DNA from: Candidatus Fraserbacteria bacterium | GTDB taxonomy: Bacteria > Bipolaricaulota > Bipolaricaulia > RBG-16-55-9 > JAJCYT01 | Direction of reading: 5' to 3' | DNA: 64,000 bases | NCBI GenBank assembly: GCA_029262795.1 | Contig: JAJCYT010000026.1 | Coordinates: 114,273 to 178,272 of the forward strand | Shown: piece after piece, positions 26,518 through 34,854 of the stretch | How the letters are laid out: the number at the start of each line of letters is the position of its first letter | How positions within the stretch are numbered: position 1 is the first letter of the stretch | Program-made: the position numbers and the translations under genes | Notes under the pieces: model-generated | Seen by the model: only the letters and a program-made list of their open reading frames with translations | Databases searched by the model: none | What the model was told of the DNA's origin: nothing

Positions 26518-27156
26518 TTATGCAGCCTGGAGGGCGGCGATCTTTTCGTTTAAAGCTTCGAGTAAGGTGTCGAGGTTGTTGCCACCGCCACCACGGTTGT
26601 TGCCTGGACCATCCCGGCCATCGCGGTCTGGGCCGTTGTTGTTACCGCCCTGCTGACCTTGTGGGCCTTGGTTATTGTTTGGACCGCCATTGCCATCGGC
26701 GTTGTCACCATCTGGAGCCTGAGCACGTGGGGCTGGGGCTTCGGCCATCAAGTCGGACAAGGTGCGTTCCAAAACTTCAAACTGGCTGGCGGTCAAATTA
26801 TCTTTAATGATATCAGCGTTGGCGACTTTTAAGGTGAAAACCGCTTCGCGAGCAGTCTGGACTTTGGCCTGTTCTGCTTCCAGCGCGGCATCGAATTCTT
26901 CAGAAGTGCCACTGAAATCGACCAAGAACTGGTTCAGTGCTTCCTGAGCGGCGGTCACTTCGGCCTGTGCAGCGATGGTGGACTCAGTGATGCCTTGGAT
27001 TAACTGAAGCTGTTCCAAGGACAGTTCGGCACGATTGATGCTCACCAAGATCTGGTTTTCGTTGCCACCTGGGCCTGGCTGAGCCAAAGCCACTGTTGAG
27101 AACACCATTACAAAAGCCAATACTGTTACGCTAAAAGTTGCAAATGTTTTTTTCAT
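26518..27156 (-). CDS. Exported Spy/CpxP-like helical protein with a Gly/Asn-rich linker
   Basis: A 212-residue exported protein. MKKTFATFSVTVLAFVMVFSTVALAQ is a clean signal peptide. The mature helical part (about 35-145) has repeated 'LxxxQ' patterns such as LSLEQLQLIQGI and LTASQFEVLERTL, reminiscent of LTxxQ motifs of Spy/CpxP periplasmic chaperones. A low-complexity G/N/Q/D/P linker (about 150-195) separates a short C-terminal helix (LLEALNEKIAALQAA). Chaperone or envelope-stress function is inferred from pattern only. It has GGAGATTGAA before its ATG and its own terminator. Confidence 0.7.
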   Translation of the reverse strand: MKKTFATFSVTVLAFVMVFSTVALAQPGPGGNENQILVSINRAELSLEQLQLIQGITESTIAAQAEVTAAQEALNQFLVDFSGTSEEFDAALEAEQAKVQTAREAVFTLKVANADIIKDNLTASQFEVLERTLSDLMAEAPAPRAQAPDGDNADGNGGPNNNQGPQGQQGGNNNGPDRDGRDGPGNNRGGGGNNLDTLLEALNEKIAALQAA

Positions 27157-27349
27157 TTCAATCTCCTTTGGTTGCATGCGTTGATGCTCCTAAGTTAAAC
27201 GTTCAGTTTGGGATGAAGATGTAGAAATGGTGAGCGCTTTGTGAGTGTTCGATGCAAATTTGACGGAAGTTAGATGTGAATTTAATTCAAGAATCGGTAG
27301 AATGTGTGACAGCTTCGAGAGAACCAAGCTTTTTGAGAGGATTCACACA

Positions 27350-28000
27350 ATGATGAAGATTGCCCCATCTGTGCTGGCCGCAGACTTTTCCAGACTCGAT
27401 GAACAAATGAAGGCGTTGGCTAAAACCTCAGCAGACCGCATTCACTTTGATGTGATGGATGGTGTGTTTGTGCCTAATCTCTCAATGGGACCTTTTATAT
27501 TGGAATTTTTTAAGCAGATGACGGACCTTCCTTTAGAGGTTCACCTGATGATTGTTGAACCAGAAAAACATCTTGAAGCATACGTTAAAGCAGGCGCAAC
27601 CAGTTTGATTGTGCATCAGGAAACCTGTCCACATTTGCATCGAACCATTCAACAAATTAAAGACTTGGGTGTGCCTGCAGGCGTTGCCCTCAATCCGGCC
27701 ACGCCGGTCTCTACGCTCGAAGATATTTTGGCTGATCTTGATCTCGTGTTGATCATGACGGTGAACCCTGGATTCGGTGGTCAGCAATTCATCCAATCCA
27801 TGCTGCCGAAGATTCAGATACTTCGAGAGCTTATTGATGAGAATGGCTATGAATGCGAGATCGAAGTGGATGGCGGCATCAATGCCAGCACTGCTGCACT
27901 GGCCCAGCAAGCAGGTGTGGATGTTGCTGTGGCGGGGACTGCCGTGTTTGCTCACTCTGAAGGAATTGCTCAAGGGGTCAGCGCATTACAAGGTGCTTGA
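27350..28000 (+). CDS. rpe: Ribulose-phosphate 3-epimerase
   Basis: A 216-residue TIM-barrel epimerase interconverting ribulose-5-phosphate and xylulose-5-phosphate in the pentose phosphate or Calvin pathway. Signatures are MKIAPSVLAADFSRL, HFDVMDGVFVPNLSMGP (catalytic Asp and metal ligands), LEVHLMIVEPE, MTVNPGFGGQQFIQSMLPKI, and the second catalytic Asp in CEIEVDGGINASTA. GAGAGG lies 9 nt before the first ATG (27350); the next codon is also ATG. Confidence 0.96.
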   Translation: MMKIAPSVLAADFSRLDEQMKALAKTSADRIHFDVMDGVFVPNLSMGPFILEFFKQMTDLPLEVHLMIVEPEKHLEAYVKAGATSLIVHQETCPHLHRTIQQIKDLGVPAGVALNPATPVSTLEDILADLDLVLIMTVNPGFGGQQFIQSMLPKIQILRELIDENGYECEIEVDGGINASTAALAQQAGVDVAVAGTAVFAHSEGIAQGVSALQGA

Positions 28001-28440
28001 ACCATATTTTCAGACGCCTTTCATTTCATTGAAACCAAATCGTTACTCAGTTGTATATCCATAGACTCAGGATGATGAGGCGATCTTTCAATGACATTAT
28101 TTAACCTTTTGACCGACGGCGTTACGTGCGAAGCAAAGCCACAACTGGCTACTCCTAAACGACTGTCCAACTTGTCGCCACGACATGATGCTCACTTCAC
28201 ACATGCGCTTACCACACCCCAACTCCAATGTGTGAACATCAACGCTGAGAGAGAAGGCACGGCACAAATGTGGCCCGCTGTTTCGCACCAGCCGTCGGTT
28301 TTACCCGTCTTTATCAAACACTTTAGAGTTCAATGTCCAACAGAATATTCTTACGAAATTTCCACCCATGCCGGGCGTAGGTCCGCTCGTTGAAGACACC
28401 TGCGCCCGGTTCCTTTCCTAAACCTTTGATTCCCTTAACA
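28001..28440. other. 440-bp stretch without a convincing gene
   Basis: A 100-codon frame (28091-28393, plus strand) is present but lacks a ribosome site, has no recognisable motif and ends inside a hairpin. The hairpin (28371-28409) pairs CCGGGCGTAGGT with ACCTGCGCCCGG with one wobble and could end a transcript from the left. The segment may hold a small RNA, a decayed gene or nothing functional. Confidence 0.4.
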
Positions 28441-28479
28441 ATAAAATAACTTCATTAAAATATTTCCCTTTTTAGAGCG

Positions 28480-28485
28480 TATAAT
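28480..28485 (+). promoter_or_regulatory. Probable -10 box of the HEPN-candidate gene
   Basis: TATAAT lies 22 bp before the ATG at 28507, with AAAGGAGGGAAAT as ribosome site between them. No good -35 hexamer is visible. Confidence 0.5.
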
Positions 28486-28506
28486 TGCCATTTAAAGGAG
28501 GGAAAT

Positions 28507-29130
28507 ATGAAGCGAAAGAAAACGACTATTCAAGGCAATTTTATGGTCGTTGATTATGTTAATGAATCTTTAAATTCAGCAAAAGGGCATTTGTTAAAAG
28601 CAGAATCAGCATATAAAGGAATTGAAAATAAGCCTTTTGAGTATTGGAGTGAGATGAGAACCACAATTTTATTTTCTTTATTAGTTGTTGAGTCTCAACT
28701 AAATAAAATGGCACGCGAACATGCTCGAGATAATCCTGATCTTGATAAAGATAAACTCCAACTTCTAACAGAAGAAAATAATCCTGTTAATTTTAAAGAA
28801 AAACTCAAAAAATATCCAAAAATTGTTACTGGACAATCTTTTGATTTAAGTGATGAACTAGGTTACGCATTATTAAAGTTCAAGAAATTCCGAGATGCTA
28901 TCGTGCACTTCAAAATTGATACGGGAATAAATCTATACAGACAAGACATTACTATTCCTAGAGAAGCTGTAGAAGTAGCAAAATCAACTATCAAAAGAAT
29001 CTATTCAGGATGGAATAAACCTATACCATATTGGGTTGATATGCCCTATGATCCTGAACTTAATCCTCAACAGGGTACGAAAAAAGCACCTGAGAAAATC
29101 TTAAAAAGACTCAAAAGCTTATGGGATTAA
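28507..29130 (+). CDS. HEPN-like protein, possible RNase toxin or defence protein
   Basis: A 207-residue, mostly helical soluble protein. The most telling motif is FRDAIVHFK, with R129 and H134 spaced as RX4H, the catalytic signature of HEPN ribonucleases. A preceding helix (EYWSEMRTTILFSLLVVESQLNK) resembles HEPN helix 1-2 packing. Codons and leader are visibly more AT-rich than those of neighbours, suggesting horizontal acquisition. No antitoxin-sized partner is adjacent; the next gene, a thioesterase, is convergent and overlaps by 4 bp. A structural DUF with a coincidental RX4H is possible. Confidence 0.6.
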   Translation: MKRKKTTIQGNFMVVDYVNESLNSAKGHLLKAESAYKGIENKPFEYWSEMRTTILFSLLVVESQLNKMAREHARDNPDLDKDKLQLLTEENNPVNFKEKLKKYPKIVTGQSFDLSDELGYALLKFKKFRDAIVHFKIDTGINLYRQDITIPREAVEVAKSTIKRIYSGWNKPIPYWVDMPYDPELNPQQGTKKAPEKILKRLKSLWD

Positions 29131-29561
29131 ATTTCTAAATCCCGTATCTTTTCAAGAATCCTTTTGGGAATCGGGGCTTTTTGGTTTTGGTTGTAATCAT
29201 AAGACACAATCAAACCATCTCCTTCGGCGGCGATGATTCCGTGTGTGTGGCTGACCACACGATAGTGCATGAGGAAGCGGTCTTCTTGGATGTCGGAGAC
29301 GCGGGTGCCGACGGAGATGGTGTCGGGGTAGGTGAGTGGGAAACGGAAGCGACATTGGGTGGAGGCCAGGATGGGGCCGATGCCTTCGGTCTTGACTAAA
29401 TCGAGATAGCCAGTTTTTTCGAAGTAATCGAGGCGTCCGCTTTCGAAGTAGCGGAAGTAGATGATATTGTTGACATGGCCGAAGGAGTCCATTTCACCCC
29501 AGGCCACAGGGATTTCGATGATGGCAGGAAAGCCTTCAAGGTGTGTTTGCAGATCACTCAC
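29127..29561 (-). CDS. Acyl-CoA thioesterase (4HBT hotdog family)
   Basis: A 144-residue hotdog-fold thioesterase of the YbgC/FadM/4-hydroxybenzoyl-CoA type. AWGEMDSFGHVNNIIYFRYFESGRLDYF holds the catalytic Asp of the family (MDxxGHVNN) on the central helix. FRFPLTYPDTISVGTRV and MHYRVVSHTHGIIAAEGDG are the following strands. It hydrolyses acyl-CoA esters in the cytoplasm; chain length is unknown. Its start overlaps the NYN gene stop by 4 bp (ATGA), so it is translationally coupled to it. Confidence 0.88.
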   Translation of the reverse strand: MSDLQTHLEGFPAIIEIPVAWGEMDSFGHVNNIIYFRYFESGRLDYFEKTGYLDLVKTEGIGPILASTQCRFRFPLTYPDTISVGTRVSDIQEDRFLMHYRVVSHTHGIIAAEGDGLIVSYDYNQNQKAPIPKRILEKIRDLEI

Positions 29562-30343
29562 TTTGAAGCCTTCCCGAAGCCTTCGATCACATAGGTACCG
29601 CTGCGCGCATCTTTGTGAATCACAATAAGATTATTTTTTTCAGCATCTTCTAACAGGTCGCTAAAAGCGCGGTAGCCATAACGGGCTTCGTTGAAAGAGG
29701 GACGTTTTCGCTTCATTGTGTCTTTGACCATGGACGAGTAAATAATCTCTTTGTTTTCACGCATTAAGGCAATGACCGATTCGATCAGGAGTTGAAAGAC
29801 GGTACGTTTTTCTTTTGGGATGCGTTGTGTGAGTGGTGGTGGTTTGGTGGCGACCTGTTCTAATTCTTCATAGAAAATAAACTCGTCACAATTGTCCACC
29901 AGCAGATTAGAAGTGGAGCCTTCCATGCCCAGGCCGATCACATATTTTCCATTTTCTTTGAGTTTGGACACCAACGGAGAAAAATCGCTGTCGCCGGAGA
30001 CAATCACAAACGTATCGATGTGTTCTTTTGCATAAGACAAATCCATGGCATCCACGCACAGACGGATGTCTGCGGAATTTTTTCCGGTGCGATTGCGTTT
30101 GGGAATGTCGATCAGTTCAAACGCAGATTCGTGCAGTTGTTTCTTGTAATCAGAAAACCGGCTCCAATCGGCATAGCCGGTTTTAACCAAAATTTTTCCT
30201 TTTTCTACCAGACGTTCCAACACTTTTTGAATATCAAACGAGTTTTTCTTTTTGCCATTTTTGGAACCTTTGCCACGCTCCAAACCCAATGCCAAATTTT
30301 CAAAGTCTAAGAAAACAGCTAAAGTTCGTTCTTGATCTGCCAT
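29558..30343 (-). CDS. NYN domain nuclease with C-terminal LOTUS/OST-HTH domain
   Basis: A 261-residue protein. Residues 1-150 form a NYN (LabA/DUF88, PIN-like) domain with acidic residues at D13 (AVFLDFENL), D92 (KNSADIRLCVDAM), D118 and D120 (VSGDSDFSPLV), expected to bind Mg2+ and cut RNA. After a basic linker, residues 180-258 (LIESVIALMRENKEIIYSSM ... YGYRAFSDLLEDAEKNNLI ... YVIEG) match the LOTUS/OST-HTH RNA-binding fold. The start at 30343 (MADQERTLAVFLDFEN) suits family N-termini; an upstream start would add 12 residues. The thioesterase follows with a 4-bp overlap. Confidence 0.88.
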   Translation of the reverse strand: MADQERTLAVFLDFENLALGLERGKGSKNGKKKNSFDIQKVLERLVEKGKILVKTGYADWSRFSDYKKQLHESAFELIDIPKRNRTGKNSADIRLCVDAMDLSYAKEHIDTFVIVSGDSDFSPLVSKLKENGKYVIGLGMEGSTSNLLVDNCDEFIFYEELEQVATKPPPLTQRIPKEKRTVFQLLIESVIALMRENKEIIYSSMVKDTMKRKRPSFNEARYGYRAFSDLLEDAEKNNLIVIHKDARSGTYVIEGFGKASK

Positions 30344-30572
30344 GAACCCAAGGGTAGCAAAAAAGGTCCATTCAGCCAAATGGCTCTTATTTAATCAGGA
30401 TGAAAATTGACAATTGCACGACCTGTTGATGGTTTGCAAGTAAATTTCCACCAGATTTCCACCCTTCTTTCACGGTATAAAGACTTCGATTTTGTTATCA
30501 ATATAACGTAGCCTTTTAAAATGTCGAAAAAATAACACCATCACCATCAAGGAAATGCAGGCGTCTATCATC

Positions 30573-31055
30573 ATGAATCAACGAATTATTGTGCCAGGTT
30601 TGATTTTGGCAATATTGCTGTCTTTGGCTCCTGTATCTTGGGCTCAAGATGACGATTCTTTTGCCGATGAATTGGGCACATTTGGCTTCGGGCTGGAAAG
30701 CACGGGGTCGGCTTGTTGTATCAGCATTCGCTTTTGGGTGGCCGAAGAACGTGGCAGTGAAATGGTGCTTAACGCCTACGACACGCATTTGTTTGTCACG
30801 CTACGAGGCTTGCAAACCATCGCCCGTTTTGACCCTGTCACTGCTTACACCGGTGTGGGCATGACGCTTCGTTTTGGCGACATTGTGGTTGCCAATCCAT
30901 TTTCAGCATTTATGGCGATGCAAGCGTTCATTGCGCTAGAAACCAAAATCCCCTTCTATGAATCCCTTTCTGCTAACATCGAAGCTTCTGTTGAAATCCG
31001 TCCACCTTTCGGATTTGCGACGGCTATAGGCATTGGCGTTCACTTCTATTTCTAA
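30573..31055 (+). CDS. Small exported protein, possible outer-membrane beta-barrel
   Basis: A 160-residue protein with a signal peptide (IIVPGLILAILLSLAPVSWAQ). The mature part alternates short strands with aromatic and Gly residues and ends with GIGVHFYF. A terminal aromatic after alternating hydrophobics is typical of outer-membrane beta-barrels. It is too short for a large barrel; eight strands would fit. Adjacent cysteines (SACCISI) occur near the mature N-terminus. The ATG at 30555 is an alternative start. Function unknown. Confidence 0.6.
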   Translation: MNQRIIVPGLILAILLSLAPVSWAQDDDSFADELGTFGFGLESTGSACCISIRFWVAEERGSEMVLNAYDTHLFVTLRGLQTIARFDPVTAYTGVGMTLRFGDIVVANPFSAFMAMQAFIALETKIPFYESLSANIEASVEIRPPFGFATAIGIGVHFYF

Positions 31056-31065
31056 AGTATTGCCA

Positions 31066-31362
31066 TCAACTCAGTACGGCCACACCCATGACAGCCAATA
31101 ATGCTATACCAGCAATAATGACGCCAATCAAAGCCAAAATACCTTGTAGGACGAAATATTTTCGTAAGCTATCGCCGTAGTCATATTCTTTATTGTTGTC
31201 TAGTGCTTTGGCTGCACCAAGCAAAAATGAACCAGAAACAATAGCGATAACGCCAGTGATGATGCCAATTGGGAATTCAACAAAAAATGCGAGAACGCCG
31301 CCAATAATTTCCAACCAGCCTAAAAACTTAATCCACCCAGCCGCTCGTTGTAAAACTTCCAC
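31066..31362 (-). CDS. Small membrane protein
   Basis: A 98-residue protein with three predicted membrane helices (WLEIIGGVLAFFVEF, GIITGVIAIVSGSFLLGAA, GILALIGVIIAGIALLAVMGVAVL) and a charged loop (KALDNNKEYDYGDSLRKYF) between the second and third. The pattern resembles DUF5362-like small membrane proteins. The GTG at 31362 is chosen because AAAGGGG lies 6 nt upstream. It converges with the barrel-like gene. Role unknown. Confidence 0.68.
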   Translation of the reverse strand: MEVLQRAAGWIKFLGWLEIIGGVLAFFVEFPIGIITGVIAIVSGSFLLGAAKALDNNKEYDYGDSLRKYFVLQGILALIGVIIAGIALLAVMGVAVLS

Positions 31363-31512
31363 AGTCAACCCCTTTCAGATCATTGATGATGTTTCCACCA
31401 TAGAACAACAAGGTTAAATTTTTTTGATAATGGCCTGAATCCAATGGTGTTTTGTAAAACAATTTGATCTTTCCGAAGAATTTTTGTAATTATTGGACCA
31501 GGGACAAACGTC

Positions 31513-31558
31513 ATGAGCATCACACTCAAAGTTCCTTAAGTTGGAGGGTGATGCTCAT
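31513..31558 (+). promoter_or_regulatory. Hairpin sequestering ribosome site and start codon
   Basis: ATGAGCATCACACTC (31513-31527) pairs with GAGGGTGATGCTCAT (31544-31558) with one mismatch. The 3' arm contains most of the GGAGG ribosome site and the ATG at 31551, so folding would block translation from that start. Confidence 0.65.
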
Positions 31559-33185
31559 TACACTGCGGTTTGAAGAGATATACATGGAGATGACTGCGGT
31601 GAGAGGACATCTTATTTTTCAAGCGATCGCCATAGCTGTTGCCTGTTTGCTGGCTTTGTTCTTCCAAGACCTTCGTTGGTTGGTCATTGGATTTGCGAGC
31701 CTTGTGCCAGTTCTATTTAAATTCACCGAGGCTCGATCCAACATCTATCGTTATGCGAGTTTGACCTTACTGGCTGCCATCGCTTTTGCTGTAGGCTTTC
31801 GGATTGAATTTATTAGAAACATTGATGGCAGTTATTGGTCATTGGGCTTGTGGAGTTTTCCGATCACAGTGGTGTGGATGTTGCTGATCAGTCGCACTCT
31901 ACGCTTTGTACATGACCAGGGCGGCGGACGGTTGGCGCTTCAGGTAAGTGCTGTGGTGGGTGTGGCGTTGTTTTTGATGGCGGCTCTGCAATCGCAATCA
32001 TTTTCTTTGGCAATCATCTTATCGCTGAGCCTGCTGTTGGTTGTTTTTTGGTCACTGTTTCGCCGCATCAACATTTCACCATGGCTGAGCCAGAGTGTTG
32101 GTATTGGGCTTGCTTTGATCACGATTGCAGGCATGGTCAAGACGGGGGCCACCCTGGCATTGATCGCGCCGATTATGATACTGGGCCTGCCACCATTAAC
32201 ATTTAATCCAGCCTTAGGCATTGTTTCCCTACCACGACAGCGACGCATGGCGCCCGTTCAGTTGTTTGGACTCTACACGGCATTGAGCGCCATGAGTATG
32301 CTGGCCGTGATCTGGACACAAAGGCCGGAATGGTTTGTGCCTGTGCTTGCGGCAATGTCGCTGATTGGCACGTTGTTGCTGGCGTTGACTAAAGTGCCAG
32401 ATTGGGGCGTGACAGCCCATCGACTTGAATTGTTTGGGGTGCAGTTTCATCGCCTCAATTTTTCAGAAGTGATTGATCGGATTGAATCTTTCATCCATAC
32501 CAGGCGACCGCATATGATTGTCACACCGGACACCACGGCTCTGATGCGGGCACGGACCGATAAAGCCCATCGAGATGCTTACGATCAAGCTGACCTGGTC
32601 ACAGCGGATGGTACAGGCATTGTTTGGGCATCCAAATTGTTGGGGGCATCGCTGCCAGGTCGTGTGACTGGTATTGATGTGGTTGAATCATTGTGCCAAC
32701 GTGCAGCTGAGCAAGGCTATCGGGTGTTTTTCCTGGGCGCACAACCTGGAATAGCGGCAAAGGCGGCACAACAATTGCAGCAAAAATATCCTGGTCTCAA
32801 CATCGTTGGTACAGAACATGGCTATGTGTCCGACGATGACCCTGTGTTGATTGAAACGATTCAACAGGCCAAACCCGACATGTTGTTTGTTGGGATGGGT
32901 GTGCCACGTCAGGAACAATGGATTTTGAAATACAAACACGTGTTGAACGTCCCAGTCATGATGGGGGTGGGAGGCAGTTTTGATGTGCTTTCCGGTCAAT
33001 TGTCCCGTGCGCCCGAATGGATGCAACAAGCAGGATTGGAATGGTTGTATCGTGTGTTGCTACAGCCACAGCGCTTTTGGCGCGTGTGTTCAATTCCTGT
33101 ATTTATGGGAATGATTTTTTGCTTGAAAGGCTCGTTGTGGCTTTACAGATCGGTGGGCTCGACCACATCGGTCAGCTCAAGTTGA
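31551..33185 (+). CDS. Multi-span membrane protein fused to a WecG/TagA/CpsF glycosyltransferase
   Basis: A 544-residue fusion. The first 300 residues have about nine membrane helices. The segment ALIAPIMILGLPPL before SLPRQRR resembles the 'PLLLLGVPIxD...RR' region of WecA/MraY polyprenyl-phosphate sugar transferases, but the catalytic Asp and HxHH motif are absent, so the domain may be a degenerate relative. The last 240 residues are a GT26 WecG/TagA domain: MIVTPDTTALM, LVTADGTGIVWASKL, LPGRVTGIDV, VFFLGAQPG, FVGMGVPRQEQW, GVGGSFDVLSGQLSRAPEW, EWLYRVLLQPQRFWR. It should add the second sugar to a lipid-linked intermediate in surface polysaccharide synthesis. A start at 31584 would avoid the upstream hairpin. 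Its 3' end overlaps recJ by 43 bp. Confidence 0.82.
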   Translation: MLITLRFEEIYMEMTAVRGHLIFQAIAIAVACLLALFFQDLRWLVIGFASLVPVLFKFTEARSNIYRYASLTLLAAIAFAVGFRIEFIRNIDGSYWSLGLWSFPITVVWMLLISRTLRFVHDQGGGRLALQVSAVVGVALFLMAALQSQSFSLAIILSLSLLLVVFWSLFRRINISPWLSQSVGIGLALITIAGMVKTGATLALIAPIMILGLPPLTFNPALGIVSLPRQRRMAPVQLFGLYTALSAMSMLAVIWTQRPEWFVPVLAAMSLIGTLLLALTKVPDWGVTAHRLELFGVQFHRLNFSEVIDRIESFIHTRRPHMIVTPDTTALMRARTDKAHRDAYDQADLVTADGTGIVWASKLLGASLPGRVTGIDVVESLCQRAAEQGYRVFFLGAQPGIAAKAAQQLQQKYPGLNIVGTEHGYVSDDDPVLIETIQQAKPDMLFVGMGVPRQEQWILKYKHVLNVPVMMGVGGSFDVLSGQLSRAPEWMQQAGLEWLYRVLLQPQRFWRVCSIPVFMGMIFCLKGSLWLYRSVGSTTSVSSS

Positions 33186-34852
33186 ACGCGACTTTGGCCT
33201 AACCAATCATTGCGTCCCACCCTGAAGACCAACCCCACTTCGTCAAAATACATGAGTTGATCTACATGGTCACCCATCGTAAAACCAATGGTTTCGAAAG
33301 TGGTGCCGTTAACGCGAGTCCAGCATTTGAGATGACGGCCAGAGCCCACAGTTTTAAGGTTGTCCAGTTGAGCGCGTGGGAGTAAAAACCTTGGCGTGGG
33401 GTTTCCTACACCAAATGGTGCCAGCTGTTGGATTTCCTGATGCAGATCCAGACTAATTTCTTCTGGCCTGAGGGTGCCATCAATTTCATGGATGGTGTCG
33501 CCATTCTTAGGCGCATGGTTACGGGCATAATTCAGCACAAGTTCACGAGCTTCCGGCAGTTGTTTCGTAGGAATCGTGAAGCCTGCCGCCATGGCATGAC
33601 CACCATATCGATTGAACACACTTTCACAATTCTGTAAGCAATCCATCATGTCAAACTGGGGCACACTGCGCGCTGAAGCGCGACTCATCAAACCTTCTTT
33701 GGAAATCAGGATGACGGGCAATCCATATTGATCGACCACATAAGATGCCACCAATCCCAAAATGCCTGGATTCCATTGCTCACCTTCAAGCCAGACCAGG
33801 CGCTCATTGTCCAAATCAATCTGACCTTCTTCGATGGCGGCTCCCACCATGTCACTGAGTTGTGTCTGCGACAGCTTTCGGTCTTGATTATAGGCAATCA
33901 AGGTTTCGGCTAGATATTGGGCCAATTGTGGATTTTGAGTGGTCAGCAATAACAGGGCCACGCGGGGATCTCCCACGCGATTGGCGGCATTGAGGTGCGG
34001 GGAAACCACAAAGCTCAATTGACCTGCTGAGGGCAAGGTGGCGTCCAGCCCAAGTGAGTCCATCAGCGTTTTCAGGCCCAGATTGCCGTGGCCTTCTGAA
34101 ACATAATCTAAACCAGCACGAACAATCTCATGGTTTTCCACTTCGCCATTGCGCATCAATGGCACCAGGTCGGCCACTGTACCCAGCATGGCCAGGTCAA
34201 TAAATTGAAGCGCTTCTTCAGGTGCTCGACCGACAGCCTCGTAAAGGGCGCGTAATAATTGAAATGCCACGCCTACGCCTGCCAAATCCTTGTTAGGATA
34301 AGTACATTGTGGCAGCTTTGGATTGACCAGCGCCAAGGCATCTGGCAGCACCTGCGGTGGTGTGTGATGGTCGGTGATGATGCTGTCGATACCAGCATCT
34401 TTCAATGCTTTCACATGCTCCACATCCGAAATGCCTGAATCGGTGGTGATGAGTAGGGAAAATTTTTCTGAGATCAGCCGTTGCACCACTTGATCGTTGA
34501 GGCCGTGGCCGCGTTTGCGATCTTCAATCTCCACTTTGATGTGGGTTAGGCCCAGGCGACGCAGCCCCAGATACATCAGGGCGGTGCTGGTCATGCCGTC
34601 CACATCGAAATCACCATGGATGAAAATGGCATCATCGCGCTCAATGGCCTGAATCAGGCGTTTAACCGCAATATCTACCCCATGCATCCGTTTGGGATCA
34701 TGCAGTGAAGTGCGTTTTAAAAAATGATCTGGATCCCCATTGGTACGAACTGAAATGAGCTTGGCAAAGACTTCAGACCCACCGTTTGGGAGTGCTGTGG
34801 ATTCGGGTGTTGATTTGACCACCCAGCGTCTATGGTCAATCAGTGAATGCAT
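33143..34852 (-). CDS. recJ: Single-stranded-DNA-specific exonuclease RecJ
   Basis: A 569-residue DHH/DHHA1 exonuclease that digests ssDNA 5' to 3' in recombination and mismatch repair. DHH-domain metal motifs are DFDVDG (81-86), D138 in TTDSG, and DHH at 161-163, with GTVADLVPL beyond. The DHHA1 region has ASARSVPQFDM and FNRYGGHAMAAGFTI, and an OB-like C-terminal domain follows (LAPFGVGNPTPRFLL). The ATG at 34852 is 2 bp after the secF stop codon, so it is coupled to secF. Its 3' end overlaps the convergent glycosyltransferase gene by 43 bp. Confidence 0.95.
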   Translation of the reverse strand: MHSLIDHRRWVVKSTPESTALPNGGSEVFAKLISVRTNGDPDHFLKRTSLHDPKRMHGVDIAVKRLIQAIERDDAIFIHGDFDVDGMTSTALMYLGLRRLGLTHIKVEIEDRKRGHGLNDQVVQRLISEKFSLLITTDSGISDVEHVKALKDAGIDSIITDHHTPPQVLPDALALVNPKLPQCTYPNKDLAGVGVAFQLLRALYEAVGRAPEEALQFIDLAMLGTVADLVPLMRNGEVENHEIVRAGLDYVSEGHGNLGLKTLMDSLGLDATLPSAGQLSFVVSPHLNAANRVGDPRVALLLLTTQNPQLAQYLAETLIAYNQDRKLSQTQLSDMVGAAIEEGQIDLDNERLVWLEGEQWNPGILGLVASYVVDQYGLPVILISKEGLMSRASARSVPQFDMMDCLQNCESVFNRYGGHAMAAGFTIPTKQLPEARELVLNYARNHAPKNGDTIHEIDGTLRPEEISLDLHQEIQQLAPFGVGNPTPRFLLPRAQLDNLKTVGSGRHLKCWTRVNGTTFETIGFTMGDHVDQLMYFDEVGLVFRVGRNDWLGQSRVQLELTDVVEPTDL

Positions 34853-34854
34853 TT

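Noticed and set aside
28091..28393. A 100-codon open frame on the plus strand
   Set aside because: No ribosome site, no recognisable motif, unusual composition, and its end lies inside a hairpin. Kept only as a note on the unassigned segment.
29127..30343. NYN-LOTUS and HEPN genes considered as one RNA-targeting defence system
   Set aside because: They are on opposite strands with a thioesterase between them, and base composition differs. Proximity looks accidental.
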